Source: Actinacidiphila guanduensis (lineage in GTDB: Bacteria; Actinomycetota; Actinomycetes; Streptomycetales; Streptomycetaceae). Taken from it: a stretch of 64,000 bases of DNA. A model generated the notes under the pieces. That model was given only the letters and a program-made list of their open reading frames with translations, was not told the DNA's origin and searched no databases. Both the position numbers and the translations under genes were made by a program. The stretch spans positions 1 through 64,000 of the forward strand of contig NZ_FNIE01000020.1 in the NCBI RefSeq assembly GCF_900103985.1, read 5' to 3'. Within the stretch, counting starts at the first letter, position 1; every line of letters starts with the position of its first letter. Positions 41,980 to 51,569 of the stretch are shown here, in pieces.

Positions 41980-43263
41980 TCACGCCTCGGTCAGGTGCCG
42001 GAAGGTCGCCAGCACCGCCTGCGCCTGCAGTTCGGCCTGCGCGGACACCGGCACCCACACCGGCTGGTGCCCCTCCTCCAACTCGTCCGCCCAGCGGGCG
42101 AGTTGGCGTTCGCACACCGCCCGCACCTGGTCCTGGGCGATCCCGCTGCGGCCCTCCAGCAGCCGCAGCAGCATGCCCAGCGCCCGCAGCGGGATGCGCC
42201 GGGCGGCGATGTCGAGGGCGGCCAGGTGCGCCTGGGTGAGCGGTACGGGCGAGGGGTACAGCCGCTCCCAGTCGTCGGCGACCCGCAGGCACACCCCGGC
42301 GAGCGTGTCGACGACCCGCAGCAGGTGCGCCCGGCCGGGCGTCCCGGCCGGCAGCACCGCGCGGACCTCGGCGAGCAGCACCCGGGTGCGCTCGCTCTGC
42401 CGCCGCAGCAGCCGGGCGAGAGCGGCGAGCGCGGGCTCGGGCGCCGGGTGCAGGCCCGGGTCGGCGACCTTGCGCCCGGCCCACATGGGCACCTCGAAGA
42501 GCGCGGTCATCCCGCCGTAGCGGTGCGGCCGCACCCAGGTGGAGCGGTGGACGTCCTCGGGCAGGCTGTCGAAGCGGTCGTGCTCGCCGGGCTCGGGCAG
42601 CACGAAGACCCCGGGCCCTGAGCCGGTCCAGAACAGCGCGTCGTACGTCCCCGTCTGCACAGGCACGTCGTGCTCGGCGGACAGCTTGCCCAGCGGCTCG
42701 GAGAGGCCCGGCAGGTCGCGGGTGAGCTGGATCCACGAGCCGCCGACGTCGTTGCCGTGCAACGAGCACTGCAGGAAGGGCTGCAGCTCGTCGATGAGGT
42801 CCACCAGCACGCGGGACTCGGGCAGTTGGTCGTCGGCGGGGCGCACCGAGGGGGCCCACTCGGGCTGTTCGTCGGCCGGCGGGCGGTAGGCGTGCCGGAA
42901 GTGCGCGGCGGGGGTGCGGCGGACCGCCGGGCCGGTCTCGTTGCGCACGCTGCCGTCGGGGTCCAGGCAGAGCAGGAAGTGCCAGGTGGTGTCGGCGCCG
43001 GCGTGCAACCGCGGGTCCTGGGCGACGAGTTCGGCCAGCCGCAGGGCGGTGGCGGGGCCGACCCGCTCGTCGGAGTGCGGCCCGGCCACGACCAGGACGT
43101 TGCGCCGTCCGCGGCCCGCGGTCAGCAGGTGCATCGGCCGGTTCTCCCGTGTCCTGCCGATCACCCGCAGGTCGCACAGGCCCGGGTGGTAGCCCGCGAA
43201 CGCGGAGGCCGCAGCCGCGACCCCCGCGACGCTCGGATAAGCGTCGGCCATCGCCGATGTCAC
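41980..43263 (-). CDS. M14-family zinc carboxypeptidase-like protein (copy 1)
   Basis: 427 aa. The zinc motif GPHSDE (HxxE) and downstream CSLHGND (third ligand His) mark M14/AspA-like peptidases; VEVPMW-like FEVPMWAG aligns with the catalytic region. No signal peptide, so a cytoplasmic peptidase or amidase is likely. It is clearly paralogous to the next gene (43563). Start GTG 43263 or ATG 43251. Confidence 0.82.
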   Translation of the reverse strand: MTSAMADAYPSVAGVAAAASAFAGYHPGLCDLRVIGRTRENRPMHLLTAGRGRRNVLVVAGPHSDERVGPATALRLAELVAQDPRLHAGADTTWHFLLCLDPDGSVRNETGPAVRRTPAAHFRHAYRPPADEQPEWAPSVRPADDQLPESRVLVDLIDELQPFLQCSLHGNDVGGSWIQLTRDLPGLSEPLGKLSAEHDVPVQTGTYDALFWTGSGPGVFVLPEPGEHDRFDSLPEDVHRSTWVRPHRYGGMTALFEVPMWAGRKVADPGLHPAPEPALAALARLLRRQSERTRVLLAEVRAVLPAGTPGRAHLLRVVDTLAGVCLRVADDWERLYPSPVPLTQAHLAALDIAARRIPLRALGMLLRLLEGRSGIAQDQVRAVCERQLARWADELEEGHQPVWVPVSAQAELQAQAVLATFRHLTEA

Positions 43264-43562
43264 GTCCCGTCGGAGTTGCTGTCGCCCGCGGTGCTCGGCT
43301 CGTCCGGCTGGTGGGGATCGGCCGTGTGCGGCACGGGATCTCCTTCCAGTCCAGGACGGCGGCGACGCGCGGTAGTTGGTGGTTTACCCCCGTTTTGGCC
43401 CGGTGCCTTGCCAAGGCTGCGCGGGCGCGCAGGCACTGTCAAGAGGCCCTTCGGCTCTGCCGCCGCGCACGGAAGCGGGCAACCGGCCGAGCCGAAGCGG
43501 GCGGACGGCGCCCATCGGCCGCCCCCGCGCCGGCGATACGGTCAACTCATCGGAAGCCACGG

Positions 43563-44867
43563 TCAGTTGAGCAGATCCACGGCGGCGAGCAGGGTACGGG
43601 CCTGCAACTCGGCCTGGTCCGCTATCGGTACCCAGCGCGCATCCATCGCGGCCATCAACTCCCGTGCGCCCGCGTCCAGTCGGCGCTCCAGCCGGGAGCG
43701 CAGCCGGGCCGGAGCGCTCAGCGGCGCGTCGTCGAGCCGGGCGGTGTCCAGCAGCCGCAGCAGCATGCCGTCGGCGCGCAGCGGGATGCGCCGGGCGGCG
43801 ATGTCGAGCGCGGCCACGTGCGCCATGGTCAGCGCCACCGGGGAGGCGTCGGCAAGGCCCTCGAAGTCGTCGGCGAGCGAGGGGAAGACGGCCACGGCGT
43901 GCCGGACCCCGCGCAGCAGCGGGGCCGCGGGGCTGTCGGCGGCGAGCAGGCCGGCGCCCTCCAGCAGCGGCAGCGCCCGCTCCAGGAACTCCGCGGCGGT
44001 GGCGCCCTCCTTGCGCAGCCGCACCGCCAGCACGGTCAGCGCGTGCCCGGGGTCGGGGTGCGGCTCGGCGTAGGCGACCCGGCGGGTGGCCCACATCGGC
44101 ACCTCGACCACCAGGGTGCGGCCGCGGTAGCGGTGCGGGCGCATCCACGTCGAGCCCTCCACGTCCTCCCGCTCGCTGGGCAGCCGGTCCGGCACCCCGG
44201 CGGGCGGCCGGACGAAGACGCCGGGCCCGGCCTCCTGCCAGAACAGCGCGTCGTACGTGCCGGACTGCACGGGGATGTCGAGTTCGGCGGCGAACTTCCC
44301 GAACGGCTCGGCCAGGCCCGGCACATCGGAGGTCAGCTGCACCCAGGCGCCGCCGACATCCGTGCCGTGCAGCGAGCACTGGAGCACCGGACGCAGCTCG
44401 TCGATGAGCGCGAACAGGGCGAGAGTTTCGGGGAGTTGGTCGAGCGGCTCGCGGAAGGAGGAGGCCCACTCGGGCTGTTCGGCGGGCGCCGGGCGGTAGG
44501 TGTGGCGGTAGTGCACGGCAGGGGGGCGCGGGCCCGCGGGTCCGCTCTCGTTGAGCACCGCGCCGTCCGGGTCGAGGCAGAGCAGGAAGTCCCAGGTGAG
44601 GTCGGCGTCCTTGAGCTGTTCGCGGTCGTGCACGGCCTGCTCGGCGAGCCACAGCGCGGTGGCGCCGCCGGCCTGCTCGTCCGGGTGCGGCCCGGCCACC
44701 ACCAGCACGTGCCGGCGGCCGTGGCCGACCGACAGCAGCCACAGCGGCCGCCCGGCCCGCGACTCCCCCGCCAGCCGCATCCGGCACAGGTCCGGGTGCC
44801 GCAGGGCCAGTACGCGCGCGGCGGCCGCGATCCCTGAGACCGTCGGGTACGCGTCTGGCCCGCGCAT
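43563..44867 (-). CDS. M14-family zinc carboxypeptidase-like protein (copy 2)
   Basis: 434 aa, sharing much of its length with the downstream copy: GPHPDEQAG (HxxE), CLDPDGAV, LQCSLHGTDVGGAW and a matching C-terminal helical region. ATG 44867 follows AAGGAG. The two genes lie 300 bp apart in the same direction. Substrates are unknown; a D-amino or gamma-linked peptide is possible in this family. Transcription probably continues from this gene into copy 1. Confidence 0.82.
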   Translation of the reverse strand: MRGPDAYPTVSGIAAAARVLALRHPDLCRMRLAGESRAGRPLWLLSVGHGRRHVLVVAGPHPDEQAGGATALWLAEQAVHDREQLKDADLTWDFLLCLDPDGAVLNESGPAGPRPPAVHYRHTYRPAPAEQPEWASSFREPLDQLPETLALFALIDELRPVLQCSLHGTDVGGAWVQLTSDVPGLAEPFGKFAAELDIPVQSGTYDALFWQEAGPGVFVRPPAGVPDRLPSEREDVEGSTWMRPHRYRGRTLVVEVPMWATRRVAYAEPHPDPGHALTVLAVRLRKEGATAAEFLERALPLLEGAGLLAADSPAAPLLRGVRHAVAVFPSLADDFEGLADASPVALTMAHVAALDIAARRIPLRADGMLLRLLDTARLDDAPLSAPARLRSRLERRLDAGARELMAAMDARWVPIADQAELQARTLLAAVDLLN

Positions 44868-45437
44868 CGGTGCTCCTTGCTCTGCGGTTACAGGGAGTTG
44901 AGGGCGCCCTACGATCAGCGCTTGCGCGCTGCGCACAGATTCTTTTCAGGGTTGACGGCGTGTCAAGTAGGCACCGCCCCGAAAAGGCCCAACCCCACCA
45001 GCACAAAGACCGATTCCCACCCCTTACCCCCGGTCGCACCCACGCCCATGGGCCCGCGGCCGGCCATGGCGGAACGGGACAGACGGGTCGCCCCCCAAGG
45101 GGCGCTGGGGGTGCCCGCGAGCCAAGCGCTGGGGGAGGAACGGCGCGAGAAACCGGCCACCGGCCTGCGGCCGGAAAGGCACCGCAACCACGAACGGCGA
45201 GAACCGGTCGCCGTATACCGAGCCGCGCCAAAGAACCCGCATCTTCCCCTCCCCCCGCACCCAAAGAATCCGATCTATTGGCACCACACACCCCCGCAAG
45301 CACATCAAGAACCGCAAGACCCAGCCCCGAACCCCCCGTAAGACCCGATCTTTGCCGTCCGATGAGTTGTATTCATCCCCTGCCCCATCCATACTCATCG
45401 CTCGTCAAACGCGTCTCACCCGGCGAAGGGACCGCCC
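44868..45437. other. 570-bp intergenic region
   Basis: No gene seen. Bases 45050-45200 contain, on the minus strand, GGCCGGTTTCTCGCGCCGTTCC, which resembles the dispersed repeat at 61802-62032. A promoter-like pair TTGTAT (45367) and CATACT (45390-45395) with a 17-bp spacer precedes the beta-helix gene. Confidence 0.5.
45367..45395 (+). promoter_or_regulatory. promoter of the beta-helix gene
   Basis: TTGTAT, 17-bp spacer, CATACT, 43 bp before GTG 45438. Each hexamer matches the housekeeping consensus at four of six positions. Confidence 0.45.
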
Positions 45438-48311
45438 GTGGCGACCAAGGCAAGACCCCCTGTTGCGCGCTCGCGTGCACATACACCCGACGACACCCCC
45501 CGTACGGCCGAAAACCGCCGCTCGGCGCGCCCCCGCCGCCTCGCGCGAGCGCTCGGCATCGGCACGACCACCGCCGTCGTGGCCGCGCTGGCGAGCACGG
45601 CCGCGGTGGCCGCCCCGGCCCCCGAAGGCAGCCCGCACGCGGCGGCGTTGAGGATCTACGCCGCCCCCGACGGGAACGGCGCCGCCTGCCTTCAGGCCAA
45701 TCCCTGCACGCTGACCGCCGCGCAGGCGAAGGTACGAGCGGTGAGCCGCACCGCCGGTACCGACATCGACGTGGTGCTGGCCGGCGGCACGTACCGCCTG
45801 GACCAGACCCTCGCCTTCGACGCCGCCAAGGGCGACGGCGGCAGCGACGGGCACACCGTCACCTACGAGGCGGCGCCCGGCGCGCAGCCCGTGCTCAGCG
45901 GCGGGCAGCAGGTGTCCGGCTGGAAGCAGGGCGCCGACGGCGTGTGGTCGGCGAAGGTGCCCGCGACCGCGGACGCCCGGCAGCTCTACGTGGACGGCGT
46001 GCGCGCCCAGCGCGCCCGCGGCTCGGACCCCACCGGCTTCACCCGCACCGCCACCGGCTACACCACCTCGGACACCACGCTCGACAGCTGGAAGAACATC
46101 AGCGACGTGGAGTTCGTCTACAACGTCGGCTGGACGCAGATGCGATGCGGGGTCGCCTCCGTCTCGGGCACCTCCGTGGTGATGGACCAGCCCTGCTTCG
46201 ACAACTCCACGAAGAAGCAGTACGGCGTCAACGCCGACCTGCCCAGCTTCGTGGAGAACGCCCGCGAGCTGCTGAACGACCCCGGCGAGTGGTATCTGGA
46301 CAAATCCTCGCACACCCTCTACTACAAGCCCCGCGAGGGCCAGGACCTGCGCACCGCCGACGTCGAACTCCCGCGCCTGCAGACCCTGGTGTCAGGCACC
46401 GGCACCGAGGCGCACCCGCTGACCGGCCTCTCCCTGAGCGGCATCACCTTCGCCTACGGCAACTGGACCGGCTCCGACACCGCCGACGGCTTCTCCGAGG
46501 TCCAGGCCAACATGCGCCTGACCGGCGACGACGCGTGGCAGAAGCAGGGTTCCTGCGACCGCTTCTCGACGACCGACCCGGGCACCTGCCCGTACGGCAA
46601 CTGGACGATGACGCCCGGCAATGTCGTCTTCGACCACACCCAGGGCCTGTCCATCACCGGCAGCACCTTCCAGCACCTGGGCGCGGCGGGCCTGCAACTC
46701 GGCCGCAATGTCGCCGGATCGACGCTGCGCGGCAACGTCTTCACCGACATCTCCGGCAACGGCCTGGAGATCGGCAACGGCACCGACGCGAACCCCGACG
46801 ACGTCTCGCTGCTGCCGCACGACAACACGGTCGCCGACAACTGGGTGCACAACGTCGCGGTGGAGTACACCGGCGGCGTCGGCATCTTCCAGGGCTACGC
46901 CCGCGACGACGTGATCGAGCACAACCAGGTCAACGACGTGCCCTACAGCGGCATCAGCTCCAACTGGGGCTGGGGCCGCACCCCGACGAAGACCGCCGGC
47001 AACAAGATCCTGGACAACCTGGTCTTCGACGCCATGCAGCAGCGCAATGACGGCGGCGGCATCTACGTCCTCGGGCAGGAGGGCGACTCGCTCGCCGACG
47101 GCCTGCTGATCAGCGGCAACGTGGTGCACGACGGTGTCGGCGGCGGGCACGCCATCTACACCGACGGCGGCAGCCAGTACATCACCATGACCGGCAACGC
47201 GATGTACGGCAACGACGAGTTCTCGATGGGCGGTTGCCGGGAGAGCGACGGCACCCCGTACGGCGACTTCGTCTTCACCGGCAACTACGTGGAGAACACC
47301 ACGCCGGACTGGCCGTGCGGCGCGCCCGACGACTTCACCGGCGACAACATCAAGGTGGGCTCGGACGGCAGCGGAGTGCCCGCCTCGCTGCTCGCCGCCG
47401 CCGGGCTGGAGGCGCCCTACGCGCACCTGGCCGACGCCCCCGCCGGCAGCGCGCCGGTGAACCTCGCCACGGGCAAGCCCGCGCAGGCGCAGTTCCTCGA
47501 CGGCAGCCCGGCCCAGCTCCAGCCGGGCAACCAGGTCGCCAGCGCCACCGACGGCGACCCCTCCACCTGGGTGCAGGCCAGCGGCCAGTTCCGCTGGCAG
47601 CTGGTGGTCGACCTGCAGCAGCCGCAGGTCCTCGGCTCGGTGACGGTCGGCATGCCGCAGCCGCACTACGCCACCGACTTCCACGTCGACGCCTCCACGG
47701 ACGGCTCGGCCTGGACGACGGTCGGCACCGTGCACGACAGCGGCTGGGGCACCGTGCCGGTCCTCTTCGGCTCGCCGGTCACCGCCCGCTACCTGCGGGT
47801 CGTCGCCGACAAGCCGGACGACTGGGGCCAGCGCGGCGACCAGATGGCGATCAGCGAGATCGGTGCCTACGCGCCCGGGCTGAGCAACCTCGCGCTGGGC
47901 AAGCCGGCGCAGGCGCTGTTCATCGACCGCACGCAGGCCGACATGCAGCCGAACTCGCTGCCCTCGTACGCCACCGACGGCGACGCCTCGACCTGGGCGC
48001 AGGCCACCGGCCAGTACCGGTGGATCTCGCAGGTGGACCTCGGCGCGCAGCGCTCGATCGACCTGGTGACGCTGCTCCAGCCGGACGACAAGTTCGCCAC
48101 GCAGTTCCACGTGGACGTCTCGGCGGACGGCTCCAGCTGGTACACCGTGGCCCGGCACGGCGGAAGCGCGGGCGGCCTCACCGGAATCCAGCTCGACCAC
48201 CCGGTCAAGGCCCGCTACCTGCGCCTGATCGTGGACCGCCCCGACCAGGGCGGCCAGACCGGCGGCCAGATGGCCGTCAGCGAACTGTCGGCCTACGGCC
48301 CATCCGCCTGA
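45438..48311 (+). CDS. secreted right-handed beta-helix protein with two discoidin domains
   Basis: 957 aa. A long, Arg-rich signal region with a hydrophobic core ending TAAVAAPAP (about residue 60) indicates export. Residues about 70-660 form a right-handed parallel beta-helix, with IYAAPDGNG, LAGGTYRLDQTLAF and PVLSGG typical of pectinase-like glycoside hydrolases (GH120/GH141-like). Two F5/8-type C (CBM32-like) domains follow, each starting NLA(T/L)GKPAQA (about 675 and 815). It probably binds and cleaves a plant or microbial polysaccharide; the catalytic residues cannot be assigned here. GTG 45438 follows GAAGGG. Confidence 0.88.
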   Translation: MATKARPPVARSRAHTPDDTPRTAENRRSARPRRLARALGIGTTTAVVAALASTAAVAAPAPEGSPHAAALRIYAAPDGNGAACLQANPCTLTAAQAKVRAVSRTAGTDIDVVLAGGTYRLDQTLAFDAAKGDGGSDGHTVTYEAAPGAQPVLSGGQQVSGWKQGADGVWSAKVPATADARQLYVDGVRAQRARGSDPTGFTRTATGYTTSDTTLDSWKNISDVEFVYNVGWTQMRCGVASVSGTSVVMDQPCFDNSTKKQYGVNADLPSFVENARELLNDPGEWYLDKSSHTLYYKPREGQDLRTADVELPRLQTLVSGTGTEAHPLTGLSLSGITFAYGNWTGSDTADGFSEVQANMRLTGDDAWQKQGSCDRFSTTDPGTCPYGNWTMTPGNVVFDHTQGLSITGSTFQHLGAAGLQLGRNVAGSTLRGNVFTDISGNGLEIGNGTDANPDDVSLLPHDNTVADNWVHNVAVEYTGGVGIFQGYARDDVIEHNQVNDVPYSGISSNWGWGRTPTKTAGNKILDNLVFDAMQQRNDGGGIYVLGQEGDSLADGLLISGNVVHDGVGGGHAIYTDGGSQYITMTGNAMYGNDEFSMGGCRESDGTPYGDFVFTGNYVENTTPDWPCGAPDDFTGDNIKVGSDGSGVPASLLAAAGLEAPYAHLADAPAGSAPVNLATGKPAQAQFLDGSPAQLQPGNQVASATDGDPSTWVQASGQFRWQLVVDLQQPQVLGSVTVGMPQPHYATDFHVDASTDGSAWTTVGTVHDSGWGTVPVLFGSPVTARYLRVVADKPDDWGQRGDQMAISEIGAYAPGLSNLALGKPAQALFIDRTQADMQPNSLPSYATDGDASTWAQATGQYRWISQVDLGAQRSIDLVTLLQPDDKFATQFHVDVSADGSSWYTVARHGGSAGGLTGIQLDHPVKARYLRLIVDRPDQGGQTGGQMAVSELSAYGPSA

Positions 48312-48332
48312 CACCCCCGGCTGACCCACCCA

Positions 48333-48364
48333 GGGGGCGGCGCCCTGACCAAGGCGCCGCCCCC
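48333..48364. terminator. hairpin between convergent genes
   Basis: GGGGGCGGCGCC (48333-48344) and its exact complement (48353-48364) with an eight-base loop. Confidence 0.85.
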
Positions 48365-48395
48365 ACCCCTGCCCCGGCGAACTCAACGCGGCCGG

Positions 48396-49370
48396 TCAGT
48401 GGCGGAGGCGGGTGCGCCAGGCGAGGTAGGGGACCATCGGGGAGCGGTCGTCGAGGTAGCGCCAGGGGAACTCCGTGGCCCGGGTGCCCAGTTGGCGGAA
48501 GAGGTGACGGGCGGCCTGGCGCTCGCCGGCGAGCGCGAAGGCCAGGGCGAAGGTGTTGAACGGCACCGGCCAGTCCAGCCGGCGGGCGAACGCCGGATGC
48601 AGCACCGAGCGGCCCGCGGCCTCGTACAGCTCCTGCGCGACGCTCGGCTCGGCCAGGAAAGCGGAGTCGGGGTCGGCCCCGCGCTCGCGCCACTGCTCCA
48701 GGTAGGCCCTGGCCACCAGCTCCCCGCGCGGGCTGCCCTCGGGCGCCGACGCGGTGGCCTCCCGGGCGAAGGCGGGCATCTGCGCGAGGGGCAGCTGCAG
48801 CAGCCGCTCGCGGTGGGCGGCGTGGTGCTGGGGGTCCCGGGCCCGTACGGCCTCGAACCGCTCACGCGCGACGTCCGCCCCGAGGTCCAGGCCGTGCCCG
48901 CTCATCAGCAGGAAGTACCAGGGCGCGGACTGCCCGGGAGCACTGTCCGCCGCCTCCCGCAGCAGTGCCTCGGCCGTCTCCAGGCGCTGCCGGAACAGTT
49001 CCAACTGCGGCCGCGGCACCGCCTCTTCTGGGCCCCGCCCCCGTGCCTGCCAGGCCCACGCGATCTGCCGGGCGCCGCCCACCAGCCGGGCCCGGGTCCC
49101 CTCGTGCTCCCCGATCCACCGCTCCACCCCGGCGACCTGCCCGACGCCCTGGACGAGGAACGCGGTCTCCTCGCCGTCCCCGGCCGCCGCCAGCTGGGCC
49201 AGCACCCCGTCCCAGTCCCGCCGCCCAGCGGCCTTCCGGGCCCGGGCCAGCCGCGCGTCGCCGTACGAGGGGTCGAGCGCGGGCGGCTTCCGCCGCAGCC
49301 AGAACTCGTCCCCCTCGGCCTTGTGCGCCCGCAGGTACCGCTTCCACACAAGCCCCTGTCTACCACGCAC
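48396..49370 (-). CDS. helical (TPR-like) hypothetical protein
   Basis: 324 aa, mostly helical and Ala/Arg-rich, with repeated amphipathic motifs such as LARARKAAGRRDWDGVLAQLAAAG and FERVRARDPQHHAAHRERLL-like segments suggesting TPR folds. No signal peptide. Related Streptomyces proteins are uncharacterised. GTG 49370 and GTG 49349 are alternative starts. It is the last gene before the HAD/GntR pair on the same strand, 25 bp away. Confidence 0.75.
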   Translation of the reverse strand: MRGRQGLVWKRYLRAHKAEGDEFWLRRKPPALDPSYGDARLARARKAAGRRDWDGVLAQLAAAGDGEETAFLVQGVGQVAGVERWIGEHEGTRARLVGGARQIAWAWQARGRGPEEAVPRPQLELFRQRLETAEALLREAADSAPGQSAPWYFLLMSGHGLDLGADVARERFEAVRARDPQHHAAHRERLLQLPLAQMPAFAREATASAPEGSPRGELVARAYLEQWRERGADPDSAFLAEPSVAQELYEAAGRSVLHPAFARRLDWPVPFNTFALAFALAGERQAARHLFRQLGTRATEFPWRYLDDRSPMVPYLAWRTRLRH

Positions 49371-49395
49371 GGGGCGGCCGGGCCGCGAGCGGAGG

Positions 49396-50088
49396 TCAGG
49401 CGGGGGCGAGGGCGGTGAGGAGCGGGCGCCAGGCGGAGATGGTGTGCGTGGCGCCCGCGTGGCGCAGGGCCAGGTCGTGGCGGGGGGACTTGGCGAAGCC
49501 GAGGAAGGGGATGCCGAGCTGGTCGGCGGCCTGGAAGTCGGTGGCCGAGTCGCCGACCATGAGGGCTTCGGCCGGGGCGGTGCCGGCGGAGCGCAGGGCG
49601 CGCCGCACGGAGTCGGGGTGCGGCTTCATCAGCGCGGGGTCGGCGGCGCGGCCGTGCAGGCGGTCGCCGAAGTACGCGGTCAGGCCCCGGCGGTCGAGGT
49701 AGTGGGCGACGGCGGCGCGGCCGTTGTTGGAGGCCACCGCGAGCCGCACGCCCCCGGCGGCCAGCGCCCGCACGACCCGGTCGGCGTCCGGGGTGGGCTC
49801 GGCGGCGTCGACGGCGGCGACCTCCTCGCCGGTCAGGAACTCCTCCAGCCGGGCCACGTCCTGTTCGCCGAGCTTGTGGCCCGCGTCCCGCAGCACTTCC
49901 ATCGGGTCGGTGGGCGCGGCGCCGGCGTAGAAGTCCAGCCCGCGTTCCTCCAGCCAGGCGACCATGCGCTCGGCCACGACCTCCGCCGGGTGCCCGGCGA
50001 AGAGCCCGCACAGGGGGCCGTCGAAGTCGAAGAGCAGGCAGCGGACGTTGTCCAGGAGCCCGGCAGCGGAGTGCGAGGGATCGGTCAC
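49396..50088 (-). CDS. HAD-superfamily hydrolase
   Basis: 230 aa. Motif I LLFDFDGPL (nucleophile Asp), motif II VASNNGR, motif III Lys (LMKPHPDS) and motif IV VGDSATDFQAA are all present, with a helical cap of the phosphoglycolate-phosphatase type. GTG 50088 overlaps the GntR stop by 4 bp, so it is coupled to the regulator and is its likely target. Substrate unknown. Confidence 0.9.
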   Translation of the reverse strand: MTDPSHSAAGLLDNVRCLLFDFDGPLCGLFAGHPAEVVAERMVAWLEERGLDFYAGAAPTDPMEVLRDAGHKLGEQDVARLEEFLTGEEVAAVDAAEPTPDADRVVRALAAGGVRLAVASNNGRAAVAHYLDRRGLTAYFGDRLHGRAADPALMKPHPDSVRRALRSAGTAPAEALMVGDSATDFQAADQLGIPFLGFAKSPRHDLALRHAGATHTISAWRPLLTALAPA

Positions 50089-50990
50089 CGGTCGAGTGTT
50101 GCGGGTTTGGCGACCGTTTGCCAGAGCTGATCGAACCACGTCTGGGTCTGCCGCACGAACGCCGTTGACGTCGGGTCGTCGCCCGCCGCGGTGAACCGGA
50201 AGAGCACCGACTCGGTGCCGAGCGCGTCGTAGAAGGCCACCTCGGGCTCGCCGGGCCGCATCGGCACCGAGCGCTGCTGGAAGGAGTAGTGGCCGTGCAG
50301 CAGCTCCCCCCGGTTGAGCAGGTAGACCTTGAACAGCGGGGTCGCGGCCAGCGTGCGGATCTGCACCGACACCCGCGGCTCGGGCCCGGAGTCGGTCAGC
50401 GACTCGAAGCAGTTCGCCAGGTAGGGCGCCTGGCGGCGGAGCAACGCGGTGATCCGCTGCCGGGGCCGGGTGTCGGCGGGGTCGTCCACCGGCTCGCCGA
50501 CCAGCAGCCGCGCCTCGGAGTCGGCGAGCAGCGCGCGTACGGTCACCGACACCGGGATCGGCTCGCCGTTCTGCTTCTTCTGCCGGATCCGGATGACCTC
50601 GCGGCCGATCGCGTGGTTGAGGGTCTCGCCGGACAGCGAATAGGCGTCGATCGTGACGTGCTCGGCCTCGAAGGCGTCCTTCAGCGCCGCGGCGAGCACC
50701 ACGCCCGCCTCGCCCGAGGTGTACGAGGACGAGCCGCCGCCGCGGACCACCGGCGAGCGGCCGCGGCCGCCGAGGGTGACCAGGCCGTCGGTCTCCAGCT
50801 GCTTGACCGCGCGCCGCACGGTCGAGCGGGAGACGGCGAACCGGCGGCACAGCAGCTCCTGCTTGGGCAGTTCGCTGCCCGGCGGGTAGGTCCCGTCCCG
50901 TATGCCGGAGCGGAGCACGTTGGCCACCATCTGGTACGTGCGGCCGGCGTCGATCGCCTCCGTGTAGACCTCCATGTCGCGACGGTACAT
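50085..50990 (-). CDS. GntR-family transcriptional regulator
   Basis: 301 aa. Winged helix (TYQMVANVLRSGIRDGTYPPG, ELLCRRFAVSRSTVRRAVKQLE, GLVTLGGRGRSPVV) and a C-terminal region with UTRA-like features. ATG 50990 has GAGG nine bases upstream; the frame is open further but without support. It is translated with the HAD gene. This regulator is distinct from the island GntR: no ACTCGTCTAG sites are seen nearby. Confidence 0.88.
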   Translation of the reverse strand: MYRRDMEVYTEAIDAGRTYQMVANVLRSGIRDGTYPPGSELPKQELLCRRFAVSRSTVRRAVKQLETDGLVTLGGRGRSPVVRGGGSSSYTSGEAGVVLAAALKDAFEAEHVTIDAYSLSGETLNHAIGREVIRIRQKKQNGEPIPVSVTVRALLADSEARLLVGEPVDDPADTRPRQRITALLRRQAPYLANCFESLTDSGPEPRVSVQIRTLAATPLFKVYLLNRGELLHGHYSFQQRSVPMRPGEPEVAFYDALGTESVLFRFTAAGDDPTSTAFVRQTQTWFDQLWQTVAKPATLDR

Positions 50991-51305
50991 GCAGCGGCCA
51001 ACCTCAGCCAGATGACTGCCACTTGGCTGCTTGCAGGAGCCAACTGGGGTGCATCCCCGGCCGGTTGTCCGCACCCTGCGCAGGATGTGGCCCGGGCACC
51101 GCCCGCCATGGCGGTGCCGGGCACCGGCGTGATCGTCCGCTGTCGGCTCCCTGCTGCTGCCCTGACCCTCCCCTGTCACTGCGTGCACCACCAAGAACGT
51201 GCAGGTCAGGCGCACTTCTCCCATGGTTGGCCGGCCCCTTGGCCCGCGACCATGGAGTCACGGCCGGCAGCGGGAACCGGCCGTACGGGGGAGGAGGTGG
51301 CAGCC

Positions 51306-51473
51306 GTGCTCGCACTGAATGTGTGCGCCTACGTCGCCGAAGAGGTCGTGCAGTACCGCTACGGGACGGCGGGCGCGCTCGCCGTGGCGCTGATCGGCAT
51401 CGGGCACCGGGCGAAGAACACGGTGTGCACGGCGCTGGGGCTGGTGGCCCTGGCCCTGCTGCTCGCCCGGTAG
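51306..51473 (+). CDS. 55-aa membrane peptide
   Basis: GTG 51306 lies seven bases after GGAGGAGG, a strong ribosome site. Two hydrophobic segments (TAGALAVALIGIG and TALGLVALALLLA) flank HRAKN. The codon bias is that of a real gene. Small proteins of this kind are poorly annotated. Function unknown; it is divergent from the GntR gene. Confidence 0.7.
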   Translation: MLALNVCAYVAEEVVQYRYGTAGALAVALIGIGHRAKNTVCTALGLVALALLLAR

Positions 51474-51569
51474 CGCGCGGGGAGGAGCGGGGGGCGCCCG
51501 CAGGAGCCGGGAGCACCGGGGGGCGCCCCGGGGAGTACCGGGCCGGCGAGCGCCGGGGAGCCGGCGGTG

